Of a DNA stretch of 64,000 bases, positions 37,739 through 45,740 are shown piece by piece. Within the stretch, counting starts at the first letter, position 1. Each line of letters opens with the position of its first letter. The position numbers were made by a program, and so were the translations under genes. The notes under the pieces are model-generated. The model was given only the letters and a program-made list of their open reading frames with translations. It was not told where the DNA came from and ran no database searches. The stretch lies in assembly GCF_042683745.1 (NCBI RefSeq), contig NZ_JBHUJX010000022.1:62001-126000 (forward strand), read 5' to 3'. This stretch comes from Pseudoneobacillus sp042683745 (lineage in GTDB: Bacteria; Bacillota; Bacilli; Bacillales; Cytobacillaceae).

Positions 37739-38989
37739 TTAATCCCTCACCTTTTTTAAATTAGGTAATTCTGTTTGTCTGCCAAATTCACCATACTTTA
37801 CGTCTAAATGGATGTTCACTTTCATATTTGGATAAGATTTCATCCAATCAAATTTTTCATATTCCGGTATTGTTTGAAATTTATTTCTTGCAATCAATGA
37901 CCAGCCAAATGGCTCGCCTTTAAATTCTTCCTGTGTCTTTTTGACGAAGTTTTCTAATTTCTTCGATAATCGTTCCTCTATGGATTTTTTCAATTTAGCT
38001 CGTTTTTTTGCATCCTTTGCATAATTGACCATACTGTGGTCAGATAATATTTCTACATGAAGTGGAATCGTCACATCGATGACTCCTGGACCATTTTTTA
38101 AGTCCATTTTGATCTTGTTATCCCTTATTTTTGTAAATCTAGCAGCTAACTGATACTTCTCATTAAATGGGTCTGGAACGGTTGTTATGACATCTGACAT
38201 ATGTAATGTGTTATTAAGCATAATGGACAGTCGTGTTTCTTCACCAGTTAATTTACCGATCATTTTGCCTTCCTTAAATACAGCAGACCCGAGAAACTGG
38301 GTTACATTTGTTTCTCCTCTTGCATTAAATTGGCCAGCGAACACTTGGTCCTCTTCTTGATTCGAATCTTTTTTATCTTTTTCCGTGGTACCATAAATAG
38401 CTAAATAGAGTTCGGCATCTGCTTCGGTAACTCGAAAAAATCGATTTACTTCCGAATCAGGAATCATTCCCGTTTCGATGCCGCGTTTTAAAATTAATTC
38501 ATAATATTTATGCACTCTCGTCTCAAGCTTTGGTTTATTCTTTAAGAAGAATTCACTCACATTTTCTTTTGTCACAATAAAATAATCATCCCGGCGAATT
38601 TCCCGATCCTTTGTGACATCGTAAAACAACCGAATAAATTGTTTTTCTCTGGCTAAGTCTTCAGAAACGATGATGACCCTCAGAAGATCATACGTAATTT
38701 CCTTTGCTACGACCGAGTTAGCTAAGTTCCGAGCAGAAATTAAATCATTTGCCTCGAAAGTAATTGCCTCGTAGGGAGGTTCATCTGATCCACCACCACC
38801 TTGAACTTGTGATCCATATTCAGGATTGACAATCATTAACGTAATGGTAAATTTACCTTTATCCTTCGATTTATCCATGCCAAGAGCATAGACATACGCT
38901 CTTTTCTCGATTTCTCTTTGATCCCAACAACCACTTAAGGATAAGGCTAGAAGCATGACACATAACCATTTATTCACTATTTTGATCAT
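37739..38989 (-). CDS. gerC: Spore germination receptor C subunit (Ger(x)C lipoprotein)
   Basis: 416 residues with a lipoprotein signal (LLALSLSGCWDQREIE, Cys near residue 22), the universal GerC start. It is the peripheral subunit of the germinant receptor in the inner spore membrane, helping assembly or stability. Conserved segments include VVAKEITYDLLRVIIVSE and a C-terminal SLIARNKFQTIPEYEKFDW region. It overlaps the gerB end by 20 bases, so it is translationally coupled. It is followed at once by the 52-residue D-type gene. Confidence 0.93.
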   Translation of the reverse strand: MIKIVNKWLCVMLLALSLSGCWDQREIEKRAYVYALGMDKSKDKGKFTITLMIVNPEYGSQVQGGGGSDEPPYEAITFEANDLISARNLANSVVAKEITYDLLRVIIVSEDLAREKQFIRLFYDVTKDREIRRDDYFIVTKENVSEFFLKNKPKLETRVHKYYELILKRGIETGMIPDSEVNRFFRVTEADAELYLAIYGTTEKDKKDSNQEEDQVFAGQFNARGETNVTQFLGSAVFKEGKMIGKLTGEETRLSIMLNNTLHMSDVITTVPDPFNEKYQLAARFTKIRDNKIKMDLKNGPGVIDVTIPLHVEILSDHSMVNYAKDAKKRAKLKKSIEERLSKKLENFVKKTQEEFKGEPFGWSLIARNKFQTIPEYEKFDWMKSYPNMKVNIHLDVKYGEFGRQTELPNLKKVRD

Positions 38990-40073
38990 GATTGAAGACT
39001 CCTTTAAACTTCGCTATCGTCCAAAACAAGATTGGAAGGAAAAAAAAGATGGGAGTGATAATATTTAAAACTGTTTTCCGCAAGTGATAGACCGTGAAGG
39101 TCGGTGTTTCCGGGATCATTCCAAGAAAAATAAATAAGGTAGCAAAAGTAGGAATAATGTATTCGAAATTCTTCACTTTAAAAAGCCACCCAAAAAACAT
39201 TCCAGATAAATATAAGTAAAAAGAAAATCGGACAAAAGAAGTAATAATCCAAAACGGAAAGAAAAAGGTCTCTAAGTTGATAATAAAGCCAATCGAAATA
39301 TAACGTATCGCTTCATGAAAAGGATAATTCAACATTTTGACGGATTCAAAATCAAATAAAAATAAATAAGCGATTAACGCCATCGTTAGATCGATAATAA
39401 CGATAATAAGGGCAATCCAAGTTCCTTTTTTATAATCCTTTGCAGATGCAACAAATGGGGCAATGGCACCGATAAATAATAAATCGGCAAAAATTGAAAT
39501 TTTAAATGAACTTTGCTTTACGATTTCCCATTTTCCCGGACCGAAAATCGGTGCGAGAAAGCTGATTTGTCCATGAGACATTGTCAAAATAAGGGCAATA
39601 AATAAAGAAACTTTAATATAAGGCAGTACAGACCAGGCAACCGAACCAATGCTTTCAAGCCCTCTTTTGGCTCCATAAGCACTGATGGCCATGAGGACTA
39701 AATAAACGATGAACGTAGGAGTTTTTGAAAAATACATCGTCCCAATAATATCTGTATAAATAGATGTATCGATAACAATGGTAAAAGTGCCTATCACCCA
39801 AAGAAACAGAATAAGGATATAGCCAATCGCTTTACCAAAGATGATTTGCGTAACATCCATAAAGGTATTATTAGGAAAGGCAGATAATACCTTTAATAAT
39901 AAAAAGACGGGGAGGATAGCAAGTATTCCAATAAGGATTGGAGCCATCCAAGCAGCCGTATCTAGTTTTTCAAATAGCATAGCTGGGGTATCATCCGCCA
40001 CTTTAGCACCTAAAGCAAGGATGACAATCGCTACATATTCTCTTATACCAATCTTTTCTCTTTTTTGTTCCAT
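38970..40073 (-). CDS. gerB: Spore germination receptor B subunit (Ger permease family)
   Basis: 367 residues with ten membrane helices in the APC-type arrangement of GerB proteins, opening IGIREYVAIVILALGAKVADDTPAML. Recent work on the family gives GerB the germinant-binding pocket; the ligand cannot be predicted from sequence here. It lies 5 bases after gerA and overlaps gerC, so all three form one sporulation-expressed operon in the order A-B-C-D. Confidence 0.93.
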   Translation of the reverse strand: MEQKREKIGIREYVAIVILALGAKVADDTPAMLFEKLDTAAWMAPILIGILAILPVFLLLKVLSAFPNNTFMDVTQIIFGKAIGYILILFLWVIGTFTIVIDTSIYTDIIGTMYFSKTPTFIVYLVLMAISAYGAKRGLESIGSVAWSVLPYIKVSLFIALILTMSHGQISFLAPIFGPGKWEIVKQSSFKISIFADLLFIGAIAPFVASAKDYKKGTWIALIIVIIDLTMALIAYLFLFDFESVKMLNYPFHEAIRYISIGFIINLETFFFPFWIITSFVRFSFYLYLSGMFFGWLFKVKNFEYIIPTFATLFIFLGMIPETPTFTVYHLRKTVLNIITPIFFFLPILFWTIAKFKGVFNHDQNSE

Positions 40074-40078
40074 TTTTG

Positions 40079-41629
40079 TTAATCTCCTGATTTTTTCTGG
40101 ATGTCTTTCGGTTTCAGATAGCCCGGTCGAAAGAATTCATTTTTGGAAAGACGTCGGAAAATCGTATCATTAGATGAAATATATTTAGGTGTATATGGTG
40201 CTAAATATGGAACTCCAAATGATTTAAGTGACACAATATAATACAAGCCAATCATAAATAATGCTGTCATTCCATAAAAGCCGAACATACCCGCTGATAA
40301 TATAAACAAAAATCGACTTAATCTAATGGTGTAGTTTAAACTTAGGTCGCCGATTGCAAAGGAGCTTAACCCTCCTAAAGCAACGACGATGACAACAATA
40401 GGACTCACAATATTGGCGGAAACAGCAGCTTGTCCTAGGATGAGTGCTCCAACAATTCCAATCGTAGGCCCAATTGGACTCGGTACTCTTAAACCTGCTT
40501 CTCGGATTAATTCGAAAGCGATTTCCATCATAATCACTTCAATAAAAGCAGGAAATGGGACTTTCTCTCTTGTTGACGCTATGGCGAGCAATAGGTCAGG
40601 TGGTACCATTTCGGCATGGAAATTTGTAACTGAGACGTAAATTGCTGATGTAAATAAGGTAATAAATAAAGCAGCGATTCGAAGGGCTCTTGTAAAATTT
40701 GCAAATAAAAATCGGAAATATCGATCATCTGCAGTATGATAAAAGGACCAAAAGGTAGCTGGCATCACTAATGAGGAAGGAGAGTTCTCCATTAGAAGGA
40801 CAACATAGCCCTCCTCAAGAAAGTGGGCGACACGATCGGGTCTTTCTGTGTGTAAAATGGTTGGAAAAAGGGATAATTTCCTTTCCTCGATTAACGTTTC
40901 TAGTTCTGAGATATTTTGCACCGAATCAACATCAAGTGCATTTACTTTTTCTTTTACTCTTTTGAGTAAATCATCATTGGCGATATCCTTTATATAGGCG
41001 ATGAATACCTCATTTTTAGAACGTTTCGCTATAACGAAGGATTCGACAACTAAATTTTCGCTTTTGATTTTCTTTCGGATTAGCGAAATATTCGTCATCG
41101 CTTTTTCATTGAATGCTTCCTTCGGTCCTTTAAGGGAAACTTCATTCTCAGGTTTTTCTATATTTCTTCCTTGGAAGTTAGCGGCATTGATCATGTAGGC
41201 GATATTTTCGCCCTCTACAAAAAGCGCAGTATTTCCTTTTGTGACACCTTCTAATACGTCCTTAATCTTATGTTCGGTTGTAAAGTATTCGGCAGAAATA
41301 AGATCCCTTATTTTTTTTGAGGAATCCACATTTTTTTGAAAAGGTTTGATGACATTATCTTCAATAATTTTCGTATCCGAAATGGAACTAATATAAAGTA
41401 ATGCAGCCTTTTTTTGGATTCCATTAATTTCTACATTCCGAATTTTGGCATCAACATTTTCTGGAATCGAAAAAATAGCTGAGAATGTTTGAATATTCTT
41501 ATCCAAATTTATATGAATGGGTTGTTCTTTTAGCTTTATTTCATCGCTGGAAGATTGTTCAGGATAAGATATCTTTCGTATTTCTTTTTGAACGATCATA
41601 GATAAAAGTTTTTTTAACATGTTAAACAT
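40079..41629 (-). CDS. gerA: Spore germination receptor A subunit (GerA family)
   Basis: 516 residues. A soluble N-terminal domain of about 270 residues is followed by four or five membrane helices. Family motifs are RPDRVAHFLEEGYVVLLMENSPSSLVMPATFWSFYHTADDRY, FRFLFANFTRALRIAALFI, and GPTIGIVGALILGQAAVSANIVSP. GerA subunits form a pentameric channel that releases ions from the dormant spore. It is the first gene of the operon. A sigma-G-like -10 (CATACATA, minus strand 41678-41671) lies about 45 bases upstream, with a poor -35. Confidence 0.95.
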   Translation of the reverse strand: MFNMLKKLLSMIVQKEIRKISYPEQSSSDEIKLKEQPIHINLDKNIQTFSAIFSIPENVDAKIRNVEINGIQKKAALLYISSISDTKIIEDNVIKPFQKNVDSSKKIRDLISAEYFTTEHKIKDVLEGVTKGNTALFVEGENIAYMINAANFQGRNIEKPENEVSLKGPKEAFNEKAMTNISLIRKKIKSENLVVESFVIAKRSKNEVFIAYIKDIANDDLLKRVKEKVNALDVDSVQNISELETLIEERKLSLFPTILHTERPDRVAHFLEEGYVVLLMENSPSSLVMPATFWSFYHTADDRYFRFLFANFTRALRIAALFITLFTSAIYVSVTNFHAEMVPPDLLLAIASTREKVPFPAFIEVIMMEIAFELIREAGLRVPSPIGPTIGIVGALILGQAAVSANIVSPIVVIVVALGGLSSFAIGDLSLNYTIRLSRFLFILSAGMFGFYGMTALFMIGLYYIVSLKSFGVPYLAPYTPKYISSNDTIFRRLSKNEFFRPGYLKPKDIQKKSGD

Positions 41630-41710
41630 CTCCGTACCTTTTTCTACATTTTTCCTCTATAGCCGGTAATTATGTATGAATAGGAGGATTAATTAAAATA
41701 GTAGAATTAA

Positions 41711-41765
41711 AAAGTGAACCTTCATTCGAATGGGAGTCTTCGACCCACGAATGAAGGTTCACTTT
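41711..41765 (-). terminator. Terminator of the yhbD-bacE-bacF unit
   Basis: Eighteen-base-pair stem (41711-41728 with 41748-41765); the upstream arm covers the bacF stop codon. On the minus strand a T-run follows. It separates the bactofilin unit from the ger promoter. Confidence 0.85.
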
Positions 41766-42474
41766 AATTTATTTTATGATTTTCTTTTATTATTGTATTA
41801 GAATCTGTTGTCAACCGTTCTTGATATTCGACTAAAGCGATATTGCAGCCAGTTCCGATGTGAACTTTTTTTCCTCTAACTACTTCAGCTTTAGTATTCT
41901 CTAAATAAATTTCGTCGCCTTCAATGACACGCGCTTCGAGGGTGCCCTCGCCTTTCATAAAGGGGAATAAACCTGATTTTTTCTTGACAACAATTTTTTC
42001 TCCGCCGATTTCATTCGCCGTGCTTTTTCCGAAGCGAAGGCTAATTTCGATAGTACCAGCATTTAAAAGCCCTTTTACTTCAAATGCCCCCGTTGAACGA
42101 AAATTTTCGAATTCAGTATCACCATTAACGGAAAGACTGCCTTTAATATTTGCTTCTTCTCCCGTAAATCGATTGCCAACTTCAAGTGTTCCGAATATCT
42201 TAGCTATTTTTACCTTAGCTGTACCGCCTACTTCCGCTGTCCCAAAGATTTTCATCTTATTGACATCAAGATCGCCACGGATTTCTGTTTCTCCGAAAAT
42301 ATCAAACTGTTCTGCTTTTCCGTTTTTCAGTAGATCACTTGTACCAAAGGTTTTAAAACTATGACATTCAAAATCAGTCGTAATCGTACCTTCGCCACGG
42401 ATATTGATTTTATTATAAATCCCACCTCCGTAACTACCAGATCCATTAATCGATAAGTTTTGATTTTCGCTCAT
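41764..42474 (-). CDS. bacF: Bactofilin-type polymer-forming protein, YhbF-like
   Basis: 236 residues built from short beta-strand repeats with alternating hydrophobic residues (GEGTITTDFECHSFKTFG, GDLDVNKMKIFGTAEVGG, KVKIAKIFGTLEVGN), the right-handed beta-helix of bactofilins. B. subtilis BacE/BacF (YhbE/YhbF) have been linked to flagellar-motility functions. It is paired with a paralogue 16 bases upstream and a yhbD gene, matching the B. subtilis yhbD-yhbE-yhbF order. Confidence 0.88.
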   Translation of the reverse strand: MSENQNLSINGSGSYGGGIYNKINIRGEGTITTDFECHSFKTFGTSDLLKNGKAEQFDIFGETEIRGDLDVNKMKIFGTAEVGGTAKVKIAKIFGTLEVGNRFTGEEANIKGSLSVNGDTEFENFRSTGAFEVKGLLNAGTIEISLRFGKSTANEIGGEKIVVKKKSGLFPFMKGEGTLEARVIEGDEIYLENTKAEVVRGKKVHIGTGCNIALVEYQERLTTDSNTIIKENHKIN

Positions 42475-42490
42475 CTCTCTCCCTCATTTC

Positions 42491-43204
42491 TTAAATTTGA
42501 ATGCTTTCTTTTACACTTCCATTTTTCTCTAATTTATACGTATCTTTATATTCGACCAAACCAATTTCACAATTTTCTCCAATGACAATATGATTTCCAC
42601 GAACCACTTTTGCCTTCGTATTCTCTAAAATAATATGATCTCCCTCAATCACGTCAGCCTCTAGTTTCGTAGAGATGACTGTTTTAAGAATCCCGAGAAG
42701 AAAGTTTGATCTTTGAGTAACTGTAATGGTTTGCCCACCAATTTCTTTCGCTTTACTTTCACCGTAAGTATGAATTTCAATCGTTTCAGCACTTAACAAA
42801 CCACCAACATTAAATTGACCCTCAGCCTTAAAAGTTTCTACTTCACAGTTACCACCGATAAAGATTTTCCCTTGAACTTTCAACTCTTCGCCCTTTACGT
42901 TTCCACCAACTGAAGATTTACCTGCAACAGTCATTCTATTCATATAGGTATCCCCAGAGATGGAGGCGTTGCCTTCAATAGATAAAGTAGTCGCATACAT
43001 GTTGCCGCTTATTTTTCCACTGCCACTGATTTTTACTTTTTCGCTTTTCACGTCTCCATTCACAGAACCCAATCCTTCACATTCAAACAGCCCGCAATGA
43101 AGATTCCCATGTACTTTCCCTTTACCATTAATTATGGCACGGTCAAATTCACCGCCATTTGAACTGCCGACACCGTTAATAATTAAATCTCCCAATTTCT
43201 CCAT
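42491..43204 (-). CDS. bacE: Bactofilin-type polymer-forming protein, YhbE-like
   Basis: 237 residues, again a beta-helix of strand repeats (NGKGKVHGNLHCGLFECEG, GNMYATTLSIEGNASISG, GKSSVGGNVKGEELKVQG). It is paralogous with the next gene over its whole length and shares the C-terminal pattern GDHIILENTKAKVVRGNHIVIGENCEI. It probably co-polymerises with bacF at the membrane. It lies 14 bases after yhbD in the same operon. Confidence 0.88.
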   Translation of the reverse strand: MEKLGDLIINGVGSSNGGEFDRAIINGKGKVHGNLHCGLFECEGLGSVNGDVKSEKVKISGSGKISGNMYATTLSIEGNASISGDTYMNRMTVAGKSSVGGNVKGEELKVQGKIFIGGNCEVETFKAEGQFNVGGLLSAETIEIHTYGESKAKEIGGQTITVTQRSNFLLGILKTVISTKLEADVIEGDHIILENTKAKVVRGNHIVIGENCEIGLVEYKDTYKLEKNGSVKESIQI

Positions 43205-43218
43205 TTATATTTTCCCCC

Positions 43219-43842
43219 TTAAATTAACTTCGTTTTAAGTTCTTCTGCACAAGCAGCTAAAGAAAGTCGAACAATTACTTTTGTCCCTTTTTCAAATTGA
43301 ATACTTTCGGCACCATTCGTGATAAGACAGGATGAAATCCCAAGCTTACGAATAAATATTAATTCACTATTCTTTTGTTGCACTTGATCATGATAATCAC
43401 TCAAGATTTGGGACAGCATTTTCCCTTCATCTAAGCTGATGTCTCCTGCTTGCAGAAGTTTTTCAATAATATAAAGCTGCAAAATCGTATCAAAAGTAAA
43501 TACCTGACCATTAGTATTTTCATTTATATAAAAATCAAGGACTAATTTCGAAACAATGTTTCGTTGAATTAGCTCCTCTGCAGAAAGACGAAAATCTCCA
43601 ACAGATGGGGAGAACATATCTGCTAGTTCGTCTAAAGACAAGTTTTCTTTCATCGTTTGGATTTTTTTAATACGTTCTAGAATTTTTTCCTTCGGAAAAA
43701 ACGTCTCCTGTCCTGTAAATGTTGATTTACGGATGAACCATTCCTCAGGAATCAAATCTTTGCGTTTCCATCTATAAAGCTGGCCGTAGGAGATCCCAGT
43801 CAAATCTAATAAATCTTTTTTAGAAATTAGCTCCATGCTCAT
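43219..43842 (-). CDS. yhbD: YhbD-like regulator with MerR-type N-terminus (DUF4004)
   Basis: 207 residues from the ATG at 43842. The first 35 residues (ISKKDLLDLTGISYGQLYRWKRKDLIPEEWF) form a MerR-like helix-turn-helix, followed by a helical region and a C-terminal beta-rich part. Family DUF4004. It is likely a regulator of its own operon with bacE/bacF, since the promoter spacer holds an inverted repeat. GGAAGGTG at 43850-43857, 7 bases upstream, favours this start over 43881. Confidence 0.85.
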   Translation of the reverse strand: MSMELISKKDLLDLTGISYGQLYRWKRKDLIPEEWFIRKSTFTGQETFFPKEKILERIKKIQTMKENLSLDELADMFSPSVGDFRLSAEELIQRNIVSKLVLDFYINENTNGQVFTFDTILQLYIIEKLLQAGDISLDEGKMLSQILSDYHDQVQQKNSELIFIRKLGISSCLITNGAESIQFEKGTKVIVRLSLAACAEELKTKLI

Positions 43843-43866
43843 AAAACAGCACCTTCCTTTGAAAAT

Positions 43867-43895
43867 AATGTAACATAACACTGTTACGTTGTAAA
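43867..43895 (-). promoter_or_regulatory. yhbD promoter with palindrome in the spacer
   Basis: On the minus strand TTTACA (43895-43890), 17-base spacer and TACATT (43872-43867). GTAAC (43870-43874) and GTTAC (43883-43887) form an inverted repeat within the spacer and -10, a position typical for MerR-family operators. Autoregulation by YhbD is inferred. Confidence 0.45.
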
Positions 43896-44168
43896 GAGGG
43901 GTGTTTTGCTAGAAAAAGAAATTTTTTTATTTAATGTGTTGGTTTCTTATAATTTTTAATGTTTAGAGAAAGTAGAAATCTATCTTCTTGTATACTGAAA
44001 TTTATTGATTTTTGTAGTTAACCAAATAATTCCACAACATGTAAGTGAGTAGGTGCTTCGAAAGTGCTTAAAATTCCATATAAACTATGTAAAATACAAA
44101 ATAATCATTGTAGAAATATTAGTTAGCATGTTAAAATTTAGATAATTTAAAATGTAAGCGTTATATCA
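43896..44168. other. AT-rich intergenic region with a weak cre-like site
   Basis: No gene is visible. TGTAAGCGTTATAT at 44153-44166 matches the first 10-12 positions of the CcpA operator consensus TGTAAGCGTTAACA but not the end. If real it would place the sugar importer downstream under carbon catabolite control. No convincing promoter was found. Confidence 0.3.
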
Positions 44169-44380
44169 AGAAAAGCGGAAGCGTCTTGATCAGCCCGACA
44201 AGCAAATGCTTCGTAGGGTCGGAAAGTCGTTCTTTGACTTTTTGGGCCCTTGAACATATGACCTCGAGGTAGACAAAGGCGCGACGTCCTATCGCATTCT
44301 CGAAACTAGTAAATCCTGTAGGTTGGGGCTAGGACGCTTGCGGTGGACACTTTTAGAATCCAAAAAAATTTCTGCTTTCT
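44169..44380 (-). repeat. Dispersed intergenic hairpin repeat, copy B (long form, inverted)
   Basis: The reverse complement follows copy C closely, including GTCC...GCAAGCGTCCTAGCCCC, the insert with TACAGGAT and ACTAGT, GGACGTC and GCGCCTTTGTC, then CTCGAGGTCA and AAAAAGTCAAAGAACGACTTT. It lies just upstream of the importer operon, between the cre-like site and the start codon. Part of it is read as false N-terminal extension of the next gene. Confidence 0.8.
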
Positions 44381-44456
44381 TATCTATGAACCAAAAAACC
44401 TATTAAGGTTTTCTGATTTACATAGAAAAAAAGAAAAAAAAGGGGAGTGTATTCAG

Positions 44457-45563
44457 GTGAAGAGTTTTTTCAAAAAAGCAATGGTTTTCGTTCTTGCTTT
44501 AACCCTTCTTTTAACGGGATGTTCTTCAGAAGAGAGTTCTAAGCCGAAAGGCAATAAGGATGTTTCTTTAGAAGGAGTACCTAAACGATTTACTGAAGGA
44601 AAAGAAGTGAAAATTAAAGTTATTCGTAAAATTGGCGGAGATGATCATACTGCTCAATTTTTAGCTGGGGCTAAAGAAGAAGGCGAAGCGATGGGCTTCA
44701 AAGTCGACGTATTTACTGCAAACGGTGACACTGCGAAATTCCATGATGCAATTGCACAAGCACTATCTGAGAACTATGATGGCTTCATTATCTCTCACGG
44801 TGATGACGCAGCAACAGTAGATGATGTGAAGAAAATTGTCGATGCTGGAAAAAGCGTTGTAACATTTGACTCAAACGGTGACATCGCTACGATTAATGGT
44901 GTAACTATGACTTCTCAAGATGATGAAGAATTAGCGACACTTTCATTGGAACAATTAGTAAAAGATACAAATGGTAAAGCAAACATCGTTTACTTATGGG
45001 TAGATGGTTTCCCACCAATGGTAAGACGTAATAATGTCTATAAAGAAGTACTTGGTTTCAGCCCAGGTATTAAAGAGATTGAAAGATTTGGTGTTGCGGC
45101 TGCTGATACTTCTGTACAAACACAAAATGCTGTTGCGGCTATGTTAAATAAGCATCCAAAAGGAAAAATTGATGCGATTTTCGCTACTTGGGATGCATTT
45201 GCTATCGGTGCAGCACGTGCAATTAAGGAAGCAGGTCGCGATGAAATTAAAATTTACGGTATTGATGTATCTAACGCAGATCTTCAATTAATGCAAGAAG
45301 AAAATAGCCCATGGAAATACTCTGCTGCAGTTGATCCAAAGCTTATCGGTTCTGTGAATATGAGAATTCTAGCGAAGAAATTAGCAGGTGAAGAAACTCC
45401 AGCTACTTTCGATTTAGAAGCGTCATTAATTTCACAAGAAGCGTTACAAAGCTCGAGCTCTCCTGTCAACATGGTGAACCTATCTGAAATAGTAGAAGGC
45501 TGGGGCGTCACATCTGAATTTGAAGAAGACTGGATGAAAACATTAAAAAAATACTATAAATAA
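44457..45563 (+). CDS. Sugar ABC transporter substrate-binding lipoprotein
   Basis: About 368 residues from a GTG start. The lipoprotein signal reads VKSFFKKAMVFVLALTLLLTGCSS, with Cys near 22. A periplasmic-binding-protein type 1 fold (ribose/galactose-binding class) follows: FLAGAKEEGEAMGFKVDVF, DGFIISHGDDAATV, AIFATWDAFAIGAARAIKEAG and IKIYGIDVS. The frame runs back to 44343 through repeat B, but AGGGGAG at 44441-44447 and the lipoprotein signal fix the GTG at 44457. The context (MtnK/MtnA relatives, aldolase) suggests a 5-deoxy- or 5-methylthiopentose as ligand; that is inference. Confidence 0.9.
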   Translation: MKSFFKKAMVFVLALTLLLTGCSSEESSKPKGNKDVSLEGVPKRFTEGKEVKIKVIRKIGGDDHTAQFLAGAKEEGEAMGFKVDVFTANGDTAKFHDAIAQALSENYDGFIISHGDDAATVDDVKKIVDAGKSVVTFDSNGDIATINGVTMTSQDDEELATLSLEQLVKDTNGKANIVYLWVDGFPPMVRRNNVYKEVLGFSPGIKEIERFGVAAADTSVQTQNAVAAMLNKHPKGKIDAIFATWDAFAIGAARAIKEAGRDEIKIYGIDVSNADLQLMQEENSPWKYSAAVDPKLIGSVNMRILAKKLAGEETPATFDLEASLISQEALQSSSSPVNMVNLSEIVEGWGVTSEFEEDWMKTLKKYYK

Positions 45564-45571
45564 TCCACAAA

Positions 45572-45609
45572 AATACCCTATCGGCCGGAAACCCCACTGA
45601 TAGGGTATT
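45572..45609 (+). terminator. Stem-loop after the binding-protein gene
   Basis: AATACCCTATC pairs with GATAGGGTATT (11 base pairs, 16-base loop). No U-tract follows, so it is more likely a processing or attenuation structure that raises binding-protein mRNA over the downstream genes. Confidence 0.55.
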
Positions 45610-45639
45610 CCCACTAAATATCACATCAACACTTTAAAG

Positions 45640-45701
45640 CACCGGGGGACTGACCCCCACCACATTAACGCTTTAAAGTATTGGGGGTCAGTCCCCCGGT
45701 G
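45640..45701. repeat. GC-rich palindrome GGGGGACTGACCCCC type (REP-like)
   Basis: Twenty-base perfect arms, 45640-45659 and 45682-45701, containing CCGGGGGACTGACCCCCA and its complement. The flanks and loop repeat AC(T/G)CTTTAAAG words (45631-45640 versus 45670-45679). It is far more GC-rich than its surroundings. It lies inside an operon, between the binding-protein and ATPase genes. Confidence 0.8.
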
Positions 45702-45740
45702 CGGTAGTGCGTTAAAGAGGTTTGGAAGGAGGTTATGGGT

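Noticed and set aside
44153..44166. Firm CcpA (cre) site
   Set aside because: Only the first part matches the consensus and the final positions differ; kept as a weak possibility.
44343..44456. N-terminal extension of the sugar-binding lipoprotein
   Set aside because: The extension runs through repeat copy B and lies before the lipoprotein signal; the GTG at 44457 has a good ribosome site.
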